Source: Alphaproteobacteria bacterium (GTDB lineage Bacteria; Pseudomonadota; Alphaproteobacteria; Bin65). Taken from it: a stretch of DNA of 39,772 bases. The notes beneath the pieces are model-generated. The model saw only the letters and a list, made by a program, of their open reading frames with translations. It searched no databases and had not been told where the DNA came from. The stretch's first letter is position 1. Every line of letters begins with the position of its first letter. The position numbers were made by a program, and so were the translations under genes. The stretch spans positions 1 to 39,772 of the forward strand of contig JAJFFJ010000023.1 of assembly GCA_021776685.1 (NCBI GenBank), written 5' to 3'. This document shows, piece by piece, positions 19,329 through 27,413 of this stretch.

Positions 19329-20867
19329 ATGACATTTCAAGACCTTGGTCTTAGTGACCCGTTGCTAGCCGCCATCGAAAATTCTGGCTACACAATACCG
19401 ACGCCGATCCAGGAAAAAGCCATTCCCCTCGTATTGATGGGGCGCGACATATTGGGTTGCGCGCAGACTGGCACCGGCAAGACCGCCGGCTTCGTCCTGC
19501 CGATGATCGACATTCTGGCAGAAGGCAAGCCCAAAGCGCGCATGCCGCGCTCGCTCATCCTGGAGCCCACCCGCGAACTTGCTGCCCAGGTTGCGGAAAA
19601 ATTTGACGATTACGGCCAAAACCACAAACTGACCAAAGCCCTGCTGATCGGCGGCTCGAGCTTTGTTGATCAGAAGAAGATCCTCGACCGCGGCGTCGAC
19701 GTGTTGATCGCGACACCGGGACGTCTCCTCGACCTGTTCGAGCGCGGCAATATCCTGATGAGCGACGTCAAGATTCTGGTCATCGACGAAGCCGACCGTA
19801 TGCTTGACATGGGCTTCATCCCGGACGTGGAAGAAATCTGCTCCAAGATCCCCGCGATCCGCCAGACCCTGTTCTTCTCCGCCACCATGCCGCCGGAAAT
19901 CAAACGGCTGAGCGAAAAATTCCTGACCAATCCGAAGGAAGTCACCGTCGCCCGCCCGGCGACCACGGCCTCCACCATCGAAGACTTCATCACGAACACG
20001 CACCCGCGGGACAAACGCAAGGTTCTGCGTGGCCTGATCGAGGAGCAAAAAGTCCACAGCGCCCTGGTCTTCTGCAACCGCAAACGCGATGTAGACGTGG
20101 TCGCCCGCTCGCTCAAGAACCGGGACTTCAATGCCGCCGCCCTGCATGGCGACATGACCCAGGACAAGCGGACCGAAACCCTGGACCGCTTCCGCGCCGG
20201 CGAAATTCGAATTCTGGTGGCCAGCGACGTGGCCGCCCGTGGCCTGGACATCAACGATGTCTCCCACGTCTTCAATTTCGATGTGCCGATCCACCCGGAC
20301 GACTATGTGCACCGCATCGGACGCACGGGCCGCGCTGGCAAATCCGGCCGGGCGTATACCCTGGCGACCCGCGAGGACGAGAAATTCGTCGCCGCGATCG
20401 AGCGCGTGATCGGCCGCAAGATTACCGTTCTGGATGGCTCTGCCACATCACCTGCCCCAGCACCGGCGCCTGCCGAAGTTAAGGCGGACGACGTCGCCGC
20501 TGCACCGGTGGAAGAGCCGGCAGCGTCAGCTGAAAAGCCTGCTGAAAAAGCTGCTGCGACGGAAGAAGAGGCCAAGCCCGCAAGAACCCGCCGCAGCCGC
20601 GCCAGGAAAGACACGCCGCGTGACGACAAACCCGAAGCGCGCGAGAGCCGCGACGAGAACAAGACACGTGAAGGCCGGGGCGATGGACGGGGAGACCGCC
20701 AAAGCCACGGTAGCCGCAATGAGCCGCGTAATCACAAGCACCCGGACGAGCGGCCGGAAGCCAAACCTTTGCCGGACACCGAAAAAGAATTCGGCAAGAC
20801 CGACCAGGTGCCTGCCTTCCTGCTGCAGGAAGTCACCCTTAGCGACGAAGAAAAAGCCGCCGCCTGA
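19329..20867 (+). CDS. DEAD-box ATP-dependent RNA helicase, RhlE-like
   Basis: A 512-residue RNA helicase. The motifs follow in order: Q motif (YTIPTPIQ), Walker A AQTGTGKT, PTRELA, TPGRLLD, DEAD, SATM, then in the second domain LVFCNRKRD, VASDVAARGLD and HRIGRTGRAG. From about residue 375 the tail is disordered, first Ala/Pro/Glu-rich, then rich in Arg, Asp and Glu, which probably binds RNA non-specifically. The likely role is ribosome assembly or mRNA turnover, often cold-induced; the AT-rich upstream region of about 160 bp would allow a leader. Only a weak GGA ribosome site precedes the ATG. Confidence 0.95.
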   Translation: MTFQDLGLSDPLLAAIENSGYTIPTPIQEKAIPLVLMGRDILGCAQTGTGKTAGFVLPMIDILAEGKPKARMPRSLILEPTRELAAQVAEKFDDYGQNHKLTKALLIGGSSFVDQKKILDRGVDVLIATPGRLLDLFERGNILMSDVKILVIDEADRMLDMGFIPDVEEICSKIPAIRQTLFFSATMPPEIKRLSEKFLTNPKEVTVARPATTASTIEDFITNTHPRDKRKVLRGLIEEQKVHSALVFCNRKRDVDVVARSLKNRDFNAAALHGDMTQDKRTETLDRFRAGEIRILVASDVAARGLDINDVSHVFNFDVPIHPDDYVHRIGRTGRAGKSGRAYTLATREDEKFVAAIERVIGRKITVLDGSATSPAPAPAPAEVKADDVAAAPVEEPAASAEKPAEKAAATEEEAKPARTRRSRARKDTPRDDKPEARESRDENKTREGRGDGRGDRQSHGSRNEPRNHKHPDERPEAKPLPDTEKEFGKTDQVPAFLLQEVTLSDEEKAAA

Positions 20868-20895
20868 CTCGGCAACGGAACTCGTACGGCAAGCT

Positions 20896-21552
20896 TCAGC
20901 TCACCGAAAACCCGACCGCCGCTTCAAGTTCGCGGAGTGCATCCGCAGGCGCCGCGACCTTGATCGTGGACATGCCGAGGTCGCGGGCGGGTTTCAGATT
21001 GATGCCCAGATCATCCAGATAAACCGCCGCCGCAGGCGGCACCCCCAGCTTGTCGCAGGCCATCTGATAAATTCGAGGGTCGGGCTTGCGCAAACCGACC
21101 TTACTCGACTCGATCACCAGCTCAAAGAGCTCCATGACTTCAGCCACCGCTGTCGCATGTTCCGGTGTCCGGGACATGGAGGGTCCGGACAGCGCCGAGA
21201 CATTGTTGGTGATGCAGCCGACCTTGAGCCGCGCGCGGCAGCGGCGGAGTGCCTCCACCATCTCCGGCCGCACCTCACCCGCCAGCAGGCCGATAATCTC
21301 CCGCCCACCGATCGGATGACCCAGCTCTGTGCTCTCTTCCCGGAACTGAGCATCGAAGGCGTCGAGTTCGATTTCGTTGCGCTCAAACTGGGCCCAGGCA
21401 TTGGTGTCGGGGTTGCGGGTGTTGACGCTGCGGATGAAATCGTGGGGCAACCCCTGTTCTGCTTCATAACGGTTGAAGGCATCGAACGGGCTTGAGGTCA
21501 GAACGCCGCCAAAATCCCAGATGACCGCCTTGATGTCTGCGCTGGCGGGCAA
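20896..21552 (-). CDS. HAD-superfamily hydrolase (subfamily IA, epoxide hydrolase N-domain-like)
   Basis: A 218-residue HAD hydrolase if translation starts at a TTG at 21552; no in-frame ATG fits, because the frame continues back into the SDR gene. Motif I is VIWDFGGVL with nucleophile D13 and Gly in place of the second Asp, as in the HAD domains of ACAD10 and soluble epoxide hydrolase. Motif II is ITNN, the motif III lysine is in RKPDPRIY, and motif IV is YLDDLGIN. The missing second Asp makes phosphatase activity uncertain. It begins about four bases after the SDR stop, so the two are almost certainly coupled. Confidence 0.86.
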   Translation of the reverse strand: MPASADIKAVIWDFGGVLTSSPFDAFNRYEAEQGLPHDFIRSVNTRNPDTNAWAQFERNEIELDAFDAQFREESTELGHPIGGREIIGLLAGEVRPEMVEALRRCRARLKVGCITNNVSALSGPSMSRTPEHATAVAEVMELFELVIESSKVGLRKPDPRIYQMACDKLGVPPAAAVYLDDLGINLKPARDLGMSTIKVAAPADALRELEAAVGFSVS

Positions 21553-21556
21553 CCCA

Positions 21557-22411
21557 TCAGCTCCCGGCCTGATTTGACGCCTGCTTCGACGCCTCAAAGG
21601 CGGCATTCAAGCTTTCCTGCATGCGCCCGGCCCCCATCAGCAAACAGCCACCGTCAACCGGCAGGCTGATACCGGTAATGTAGGCTGCGGCCGGCGAAGA
21701 CAGGAAGATACAGGCATCCGCTATTTCCTGCTTGGTGCCGTAGCGTTGGATCGGCAGGCCCATGCCCGCATCTTTTTTGCGCACCTCGTCGGTGGAAAGA
21801 CGGCGCATGCCCTCCGTATCCGCAATGGGACCGGGCACGATGGTATTGACCCGAACGTTCAATGGACCCCATTCGACCGCCAGGCATTGGGCCAGCATCT
21901 CGACCCCCGCTTTTGCAGCGCAGACGTGGGACTGCAGGCCATAGGGGATTAAGCCCTGGGGCGCCGAAATTGCGATGCAGGAGGCGCCTGACGGGCTGTC
22001 CGTATTCAGGTGCTCATGTCCGGCACGGAAGACGTTGAAGGTGCCCTGCAAATCAATGTCCATCACGGTCTTGAAGGCGTTGGCAGACATCCCCAGCGCC
22101 GGCACCACAAAATTTCCCGCAGCGCCGGAAATCAGCACATCGATAGGCCCAAGTGACTGCACAGCCGTCTTGAGCGCATAGGCGACCTGCTCATAGTCAC
22201 GCACGTCTGCTGTGGCGCCGATGGCGTCCACACCTTCGCTTTTGAATCCGGCGATGGCGGCTTCCACATTTTCCGCCTTGCGGCTGCAGGTGGAGATATT
22301 CGCGCCCATGCGGGCAAAGCCATGGCCGATGCCCTGGTTGATGCCGGTGGTGCCACCGGCGATGAACACATGCTTGCCCCGGAAATAGTCCGGATCGAAA
22401 AGATGGGGCAT
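21557..22411 (-). CDS. 2,4-dienoyl-CoA reductase-type short-chain dehydrogenase
   Basis: A 284-residue SDR. The NAD(P)-binding segment is GGTTGINQGIG (19-29), with a GAAGN strand-4 motif at 96-100. The catalytic YxxxK tyrosine is absent: position 163 before K167 is Val in SHVCAAKAG. This, together with LAVEWGP.N.RVN and PGPI..TEGM.RL, is the pattern of peroxisomal-type 2,4-dienoyl-CoA reductases, which lack that Tyr. It is therefore likely to be an NADPH-dependent reductase in unsaturated fatty-acid beta-oxidation. AGGAGG six bases before the ATG at 22411 sets the start, discarding 26 residues of upstream frame. Confidence 0.87.
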   Translation of the reverse strand: MPHLFDPDYFRGKHVFIAGGTTGINQGIGHGFARMGANISTCSRKAENVEAAIAGFKSEGVDAIGATADVRDYEQVAYALKTAVQSLGPIDVLISGAAGNFVVPALGMSANAFKTVMDIDLQGTFNVFRAGHEHLNTDSPSGASCIAISAPQGLIPYGLQSHVCAAKAGVEMLAQCLAVEWGPLNVRVNTIVPGPIADTEGMRRLSTDEVRKKDAGMGLPIQRYGTKQEIADACIFLSSPAAAYITGISLPVDGGCLLMGAGRMQESLNAAFEASKQASNQAGS

Positions 22412-22520
22412 GGCTGCCTCCTGCATTGGCGTGATGAATATGGTGGCGGCTGTGCTAACAGATTGCCCGTCACCCACCAATTGGCCCATCGGTCACCCCT
22501 GCCCCCATTTGCCAGTGAAC

Positions 22521-23384
22521 ATGCCTGCTGATCCGCCCGCCACTGCGCCCCTGCAAACTGCGCCCGTCGTTGTCGCCTTCTCCGCAGAAGTGCCGGACCC
22601 GGGGGACTATCTGACATTGCCCATGTCGGACCCCGGCGTCTTGCTTGTGCGGCAGAGCGATGGCGCTGTCTCGGCCTTCCTCAACCGTTGCCGGCACCGC
22701 CGCCGGCCTGTGGTCATCGAAGCCCATGGCGACGGCGCCCGCGGCTTCATCTGCCCCTTCCATGCCTGGCGCTATGGTCTGGACGGCGACCTGACCTATG
22801 CGCCCAAGCATGACTGGCCGGAAGGGGACGGCTGGGCCGGGATACAGCGCCTGTTGGTGATCGAGGACGGTGGACTGATCCTCACGGCCGATGAACCAGA
22901 CGCGAAGGCGGCGGCGATCCAGCAGGGACCCGCCGAGGCCTTACAGATCTTGCGCGGCCTGATTCCGGAAGGATTGGCACGGGTGGCCCGCGCAGCGGTC
23001 CGTACAGAGTCTGAACTCCCCACCATGATGTCTCTGGCGGCCACGGTGCTGATCCCCAACGCCGACTCCTTCGTTGTGAGGTCACGCGAGCCGGCCGCGC
23101 AGGTCTTTCGCGCGCCAGACGGCGATGCCAACGGTCCAGGCCATCTGTTCCTGCTCGGCCCGGGAACCCTCATCTGGCGGAATGATAGCGGGGCAACCCT
23201 GGTGCGGGCCAAAGTCCTGCGGCGGGGCGGCTGCGAAGTGCAGATTGCCGGATTTGCCCATGGTCCCGCCCCGGAGCATCCGGCCAATGATCTTGCCCAT
23301 GCCCTGCAGGAGGACACGGGCGGCGATGAAAACGGCGTCCTGTTGCCGGCGATCGCCGCGGCTTTTGCGTCGCCCGATCCTTAG
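22521..23384 (+). CDS. Rieske [2Fe-2S] protein lacking the oxygenase iron domain
   Basis: A 287-residue protein from the ATG at 22521. The Rieske cluster ligands are intact: C57-x-H59 (CRH) and C78-x2-H81 (CPFH), followed by AWRYGLDG as in ring-hydroxylating oxygenase alpha subunits. The C-terminal half, about 180 residues, shows no D-x2-H-x4-H mononuclear-iron motif, and the protein is much shorter than the roughly 400-450 residues of true alpha subunits. It may be an electron carrier or an inactive relative. The start is uncertain: the frame runs back to 22410, over the divergent SDR start, and no good ribosome site was seen. Confidence 0.78.
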   Translation: MPADPPATAPLQTAPVVVAFSAEVPDPGDYLTLPMSDPGVLLVRQSDGAVSAFLNRCRHRRRPVVIEAHGDGARGFICPFHAWRYGLDGDLTYAPKHDWPEGDGWAGIQRLLVIEDGGLILTADEPDAKAAAIQQGPAEALQILRGLIPEGLARVARAAVRTESELPTMMSLAATVLIPNADSFVVRSREPAAQVFRAPDGDANGPGHLFLLGPGTLIWRNDSGATLVRAKVLRRGGCEVQIAGFAHGPAPEHPANDLAHALQEDTGGDENGVLLPAIAAAFASPDP

Positions 23385-23452
23385 GTATTTGCACCGGCAA
23401 GACGCCATGATAAAGTTAGTTGCATAAGAAAACTTAATCGAAAAACCTAAGA

Positions 23453-23472
23453 GCTGGGACTGCCATCCCAGC
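23453..23472. other. Small hairpin before the diiron-oxidase-like gene
   Basis: A perfect 7-bp inverted repeat (GCTGGGA and TCCCAGC) with a six-base loop, placed 8 bp before the AGGGAG ribosome site of the next gene. It has no T-run, so it is not a standard terminator; it could affect translation or be incidental. Confidence 0.35.
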
Positions 23473-23492
23473 CGACGTTGAGGGAGCACATC

Positions 23493-24242
23493 ATGCCGGA
23501 CGCCAGCGGTTCCGCCATCGCCGAACAGATCGTCGCCATTCGCGAAAAATGGCACACCAAGAAACACCCCTTCTTCACGTCCATGCTCGATGGCTCGCTA
23601 CCGATCAAGGCGCTCGGCATCTACATGGCCCAACACCAGAAATTCGTGAACAAGGCCGTGCCCGGCTTCGGCCTGATGGTCTACAGCTCACCGCCCGACG
23701 TGCGGAAGGCCATGGTGGAGAACCTGGCGGAAGAGGAAGGCCTGCTGGCAATCCCCAAGGAAGGCCATGTGGCCCACGACCACTGGGCAATGATCTCCGG
23801 ATTCTGCCTCGCCTCCGGCATGACCCAGGACGAGATCGAGAATACCGAGCCGACGCCCGGCTGGTGGGGACGGACGCTGCACTATGTGAATACCATGCGC
23901 GAGGAGCCGGTGGGCGTGGCGCTGGCCATGCAGGCGACCCAGGAAGGCCAGCAGGTGGCCCTCAACACCGAAATCACCATCCCGTCCTTCGCCAAACACT
24001 ATGGCTACACCGCCGAGGATGACGAGATCTCCTTCTTCGTGGAGCATGCCGAGGCGGACGCGGAGCACAGCCGCCGCCAGCTAGACCTCGCCGTCAAATA
24101 TCTCGACACCCCGGAGTTGCAGGCCCGCGCCCTGAAGGTTTGCGACGAAGCCGTGCGCCTCCGCTGGGCGTCCACCAACGACATCTACGAGATGCATGTG
24201 CTGGGTAATCAGCCGATGATGCCGGAGGGAGTTGCGGCCTAG
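23493..24242 (+). CDS. Heme-oxygenase-fold probable diiron oxidase (TenA/PqqC-like)
   Basis: A 249-residue all-helical protein of the TENA/PQQC or heme-oxygenase-like diiron oxidase (HDO) superfamily. Likely metal ligands are visible: the acidic cluster E80-E82 (AEEEG), His in EGHVAHDHW (92-97), E151 (ATQEG), and the late signature H185-x3-D189-x2-H192 (EHAEADAEH). The H..D..H set is typical of HDOs rather than thiaminase TenA. HDOs carry out varied O2-dependent reactions such as N-oxygenation, desaturation and C-C cleavage. AGGGAG at 23481-23486 fixes the ATG at 23493. It is flanked by two Rieske genes on the same strand, which suggests a shared oxidative role. Confidence 0.85.
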   Translation: MPDASGSAIAEQIVAIREKWHTKKHPFFTSMLDGSLPIKALGIYMAQHQKFVNKAVPGFGLMVYSSPPDVRKAMVENLAEEEGLLAIPKEGHVAHDHWAMISGFCLASGMTQDEIENTEPTPGWWGRTLHYVNTMREEPVGVALAMQATQEGQQVALNTEITIPSFAKHYGYTAEDDEISFFVEHAEADAEHSRRQLDLAVKYLDTPELQARALKVCDEAVRLRWASTNDIYEMHVLGNQPMMPEGVAA

Positions 24243-24398
24243 CCTCTCCGCCTGCCAACGTGAAACCGGCTAGCGCCGGGCCTTAATGTTCTTTCGTCAC
24301 CGCAATTTCGCCGACCGAAGCAATGGGTAGAAATTTTCAGATCGCCCGATAAACTATAAAAAACCGCAACCAATGCGCCTAATGAAAGAGGAAAGCCG

Positions 24399-25526
24399 AT
24401 GAGCCCCGATGCTGACGCCGCGCCTGTCCTGCAAGGGATTGAGCCCTCACAATATCCGCGCCTGACCGTTCCACGCAGGGCCGGGCCTGATCCCCGCTTC
24501 CTGCGCAACAGCTGGTATGTGGTGATGTTTTCGTCGGAGCTCGAAGCCGGCCAGTTGATGCATCGCACCATCCTGAACGAGCCCATCGTATTTTACCGGA
24601 AGGAAAAGGGGGGCATTGCCGCCTACACGGATCGCTGTCCCCATCGCTCTGTCCCGCTGTCGATGGGTAAGCTTTGCCCGGGGGATCGGGTGCAATGCAT
24701 CTATCATGGGTTGGAATTCGGCCCCGACGGGCAATGCGTAAATAATCCGCACGGAACCGGTAACATTATCGACGCCTTGCACCTCAGAAGTTTCCCGGTC
24801 GTCGAAAAACATACGCTGATCTGGATCTGGATGGGCGATAAGCCGGCCGACCCCGACAATATTCCGGACTATAGCTGTCTCGATGACCGGCCCGAGCTGC
24901 ACGTGACCCGGCCCGGCTATCTCAACGTCAAGGCACACTACACGCTCGTCGTCGATAACCTGCTCGACCTGAGCCACATCAACTACACCCATGCCGGAAT
25001 TCTCGGCAACGCCGATGCGGTCAAGGCCGAGGTCGATATCACCCAGGAAGGCGATGTCGTCACGGCCAGCCGCAACAGCACGGATACCGAGACCCCCGGG
25101 ATTCTGAAGATGATGGCCCCGGATTTGCCGCGGGGGAGCTTGTGGAACTCGATCTCCTGGTATGCACCGAGCAATCTGCTTCTGCAGTTCGGCATGAGTG
25201 CGGATGGCGAGTCCAAAGAGAGCGGCACTGGCTACTACGCGATCCATTTCCTGACGCCCGAGACCGAGCGGACGACCCACTATCACTACACGGCCTCCCG
25301 CTACAACGTCCTCACGGACGATGAGGCGAACAGGGAGATGCGGGACCTGATCTACAAGATGCGGACCTTCGCCTTCGCCGATCAGGATGTGCCAATAATC
25401 GAGGCCCAGCAAATCGCCCTGGACCAGGCGAGTGAAGAAGTCGAGCAGGCCCTTCTGAATGTGGATGCCGGGCCCAACCGCTATCTCAGAGTTCTCGACA
25501 AACTGTTGCGCGAGGAAGGGAGCTAG
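24399..25526 (+). CDS. Rieske non-heme iron oxygenase, terminal oxygenase subunit
   Basis: A 375-residue oxygenase alpha subunit of the vanillate O-demethylase/Group I type. Rieske ligands: C80/H82 (CPHR) and C100/H103 (CIYHGLEF). Mononuclear iron site: D187/D190, H193 and H198 in DNLLDLSHINYTHAG. Such enzymes hydroxylate or demethylate aromatic or steroidal substrates with electrons from a separate reductase. No reductase gene is adjacent. GAGGAA lies six bases before the ATG. A weak stem-loop (24266-24279) lies between this gene and the HDO gene; a strong terminator follows. Confidence 0.93.
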   Translation: MSPDADAAPVLQGIEPSQYPRLTVPRRAGPDPRFLRNSWYVVMFSSELEAGQLMHRTILNEPIVFYRKEKGGIAAYTDRCPHRSVPLSMGKLCPGDRVQCIYHGLEFGPDGQCVNNPHGTGNIIDALHLRSFPVVEKHTLIWIWMGDKPADPDNIPDYSCLDDRPELHVTRPGYLNVKAHYTLVVDNLLDLSHINYTHAGILGNADAVKAEVDITQEGDVVTASRNSTDTETPGILKMMAPDLPRGSLWNSISWYAPSNLLLQFGMSADGESKESGTGYYAIHFLTPETERTTHYHYTASRYNVLTDDEANREMRDLIYKMRTFAFADQDVPIIEAQQIALDQASEEVEQALLNVDAGPNRYLRVLDKLLREEGS

Positions 25527-25569
25527 CCTCCCGCCTGACGCAAGTCAGCCCAAACGACACCAATAGCAG

Positions 25570-25606
25570 AGCCCATCCGCTTGCATTGTCTGGCGGGTGG
25601 GCTTTT
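25570..25606 (+). terminator. Intrinsic terminator after the Rieske oxygenase
   Basis: An 11-bp stem (25570-25580 with 25593-25603, one G-U pair), a loop of 12 bases and a TTTT run, 43 bp after the stop of the Rieske oxygenase gene. Confidence 0.88.
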
Positions 25607-25714
25607 GCGTTGGTGATGACTGCTCTGTCACCAGGAATGGACGAAATGTGCGCCCCGCCAATTGTCCGCTAAATGCAAGGAGCGGACGATAGGTATCCGC
25701 ACTGGGGGCGTGAG

Positions 25715-26248
25715 CTATTGAATGGATTTAAGTTTCTTGAAGTTAATTTTGCGCGCAAACGCGAAAACTACGTCCTTTGGCACATTTGATGAGAATATAA
25801 CGATGCCAAATTCACCAGCGACAATAAACAAATTTGAATTTTTATTTGTACCTTTAAAGTAAGCGGTCATACCATTTATCTGCATTTTGTTATTTTTTTT
25901 GAATTCTTCTCTGATAACTTTCTGGTATTCCTTTTTTTGACTGTAGGAGATATATATTGTGATCGATTTACTACAACACGGTGGAGACTGATAACCACGC
26001 TCTGCACTGGGATAATATTTTTTCTGTCCTTGCTCGGTCGCCAGTTCAGCCTGCGTAATGCCCTTAGAGGCCTTAAAACCTTCCAGCTCGGCCGGCAATG
26101 TTGACAGCATCTGGCGAGCAAACTGCTCGGCGCTGCTTTTGGTGAACATCGGGACCGTCTTTGCATGGCTCTCGGGTTCAAAACCAGCCCACGCAGCTAC
26201 GAGGCATGCAACAATTGTTGTCAGGCCGCGAATTCGCATCAATCCCAT
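25715..26248 (-). CDS. AT-rich gene for a small secreted protein
   Basis: A 177-residue protein from the ATG at 26248 (26239 is equally possible) with a signal peptide ending near SHA, residue 31. I do not know its function. It has a CC pair in the middle, a Lys/Asn-rich second half and the C-terminal segment FARKINFKKL. That end resembles LARKINWRKL in the protein at 35718-36242, and both share an LP.....G(F/W) segment after the signal, so the two are probably distant relatives. The second half is markedly AT-rich compared with all neighbours, including runs of A and T, suggesting transfer or relaxed selection. Confidence 0.75.
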   Translation of the reverse strand: MGLMRIRGLTTIVACLVAAWAGFEPESHAKTVPMFTKSSAEQFARQMLSTLPAELEGFKASKGITQAELATEQGQKKYYPSAERGYQSPPCCSKSITIYISYSQKKEYQKVIREEFKKNNKMQINGMTAYFKGTNKNSNLFIVAGEFGIVIFSSNVPKDVVFAFARKINFKKLKSIQ

Positions 26249-26717
26249 TTTAACATCCGAACGGTTTAGTCGAGGCTCCTTATCTAGGCTCCTCTCAGAA
26301 AACCGACTGTAGATAGAATGGAATCCAAAGGCAACGAATCGGCCTTTTCCGCGTGCCTGCCTCGGAAATACGAGATGGCCGGGATATCGGCCAACACCTT
26401 TCCCGGTTTGTAAACTCAGCAGCGGAAACCGAACCATTTGTCGGTAGCAAATGATTTGGGCGAGGACCGGTATGCGATTCATTAGACTTCGTAGCCGTCC
26501 GCTCTGGGACACAAGCGGACATCACGGCATCAAAATTTCGAGTCAGTTAAAGGTTCACCAGCTGACCTTTTTCGCGCGCTTCGCTCTAAATAAAAATACC
26601 CCGTGGCCGCTTTGCGCAACGGGCGACCACAGGGCTTTGAATATGACAGCGGTGGGACAGCGTTAGGCCCCGACACGGGGCTCAGAGGTCCATCGGTCCC
26701 GATGGCGTTCTGCCGGC
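26249..26717. other. Intergenic region without a supported gene
   Basis: About 470 bp between the AT-rich secreted-protein gene and the nitrile hydratase-like alpha gene. It holds the minus-strand terminator at 26587-26633 and two short hairpins without T-runs (26667-26681 and 26690-26705). Open frames here lack ribosome sites and recognisable protein features. Confidence 0.6.
26587..26633 (-). terminator. Intrinsic terminator of the carboxylase/nitrile hydratase-like gene train
   Basis: Read on the minus strand: a 12-bp stem (26622-26633 with 26598-26609, two G-U pairs), a 12-base loop, then TATTTTTATTT. It lies about 85 bp past the stop of the alpha-like gene and should end the long transcript. 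Confidence 0.88.
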
Positions 26718-27413
26718 CTAGTTCGGCAGTTCCACCTCGGCGACACCGATCATGGAGTCGCGGCCGATGACGCCCGCGAGTTGTTCCTCGCTCCAGCCAT
26801 CGGTGCCGGCGGGGCGCTTTGGAAGCACCATGTAGCGCATGTCGGCGGTGGAATCGTGGACGCGGACTTCGCGGTCATCGCCGATCTCGGTGCCGAACTC
26901 GTGCAGGACCTGCCGCGGGTGGCGGACGACGCGGGAGCGGTATTCCCGGCTCTTGTACCAGTCCGGCGGCCGGCCCAGAACGAAGACTGGATAGCAGGAG
27001 CAGAGCGTGCAGACGACCACGTTGTGGACGTCTTCGGTATTCTCGACCACCACCAGGTCCGCGACCACCACATCGATGTCCATTTCGTCTTTCAGCGTCT
27101 TCTTGCCGTTGGTCAGCAGTCGCTCCTTGAAGGACGGGTCGGTCCAAGCCTTGGCGACAATACTGGCGCCGATGGCCGGTGTGCGGCTGTCGATCCGTTC
27201 GATCATCTCACGCACGTCGGAGCCGTCGAAATAGCCCTTTTCGATCAGCAGCTCGCGGGCGGCATCGGCCAGATTGTGATAGTGGCCCGTCGGCTCGTCC
27301 GCCTGGATCGGCGTATGGTCGTGATCGTGGTCATGCCCGTGACCGTGGCTATGGCCGGTATCGTCATCATGCCCATCATCGGGCCCATCATCGTGATCGT
27401 GGCTATGGGGCAT
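26718..27413 (-). CDS. Nitrile hydratase alpha / thiocyanate hydrolase gamma-like subunit, cobalt type
   Basis: A 231-residue catalytic subunit. The metal claw VCTLCSC (C135, C138, S139, C140) is the cobalt-type form, in which two cysteines are normally oxidised. The flanks ENTEDVHN, LGRPPDWYKS and RYMVLPKRPAGTDGWSEEQL are strongly nitrile-hydratase-like. The first 34 residues hold 11 His alternating with Asp/Gly, a probable metal-loading tail like that known in thiocyanate hydrolase gamma. Unusually, the two residues after CYP are Val-Phe (143-144), where nitrile hydratases usually have Trp-Pro. It hydrates nitriles to amides or hydrolyses thiocyanate. The start overlaps the beta C-domain gene stop (TGATG). 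Confidence 0.92.
   Translation of the reverse strand: MPHSHDHDDGPDDGHDDDTGHSHGHGHDHDHDHTPIQADEPTGHYHNLADAARELLIEKGYFDGSDVREMIERIDSRTPAIGASIVAKAWTDPSFKERLLTNGKKTLKDEMDIDVVVADLVVVENTEDVHNVVVCTLCSCYPVFVLGRPPDWYKSREYRSRVVRHPRQVLHEFGTEIGDDREVRVHDSTADMRYMVLPKRPAGTDGWSEEQLAGVIGRDSMIGVAEVELPN

Noticed and set aside
22410-22520. N-terminal extension of the Rieske protein
   Set aside because: It would cover the divergent SDR start and leave no promoter room; the sequence before 22521 looks non-protein-like.
24266-24279. Stem-loop between the HDO and Rieske oxygenase genes as a terminator
   Set aside because: Only a 5-bp stem and no clear T-run directly after it.
26451-26666. A 71-codon plus-strand open frame in the gap before the nitrile hydratase-like genes
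   Set aside because: It runs through the minus-strand terminator, has no ribosome site and gives a protein without recognisable features.
26667-26705. Two short hairpins after the alpha-like gene, considered as terminators
   Set aside because: Stems of 6-7 bp with no T-run; the structure at 26587-26633 is far stronger.
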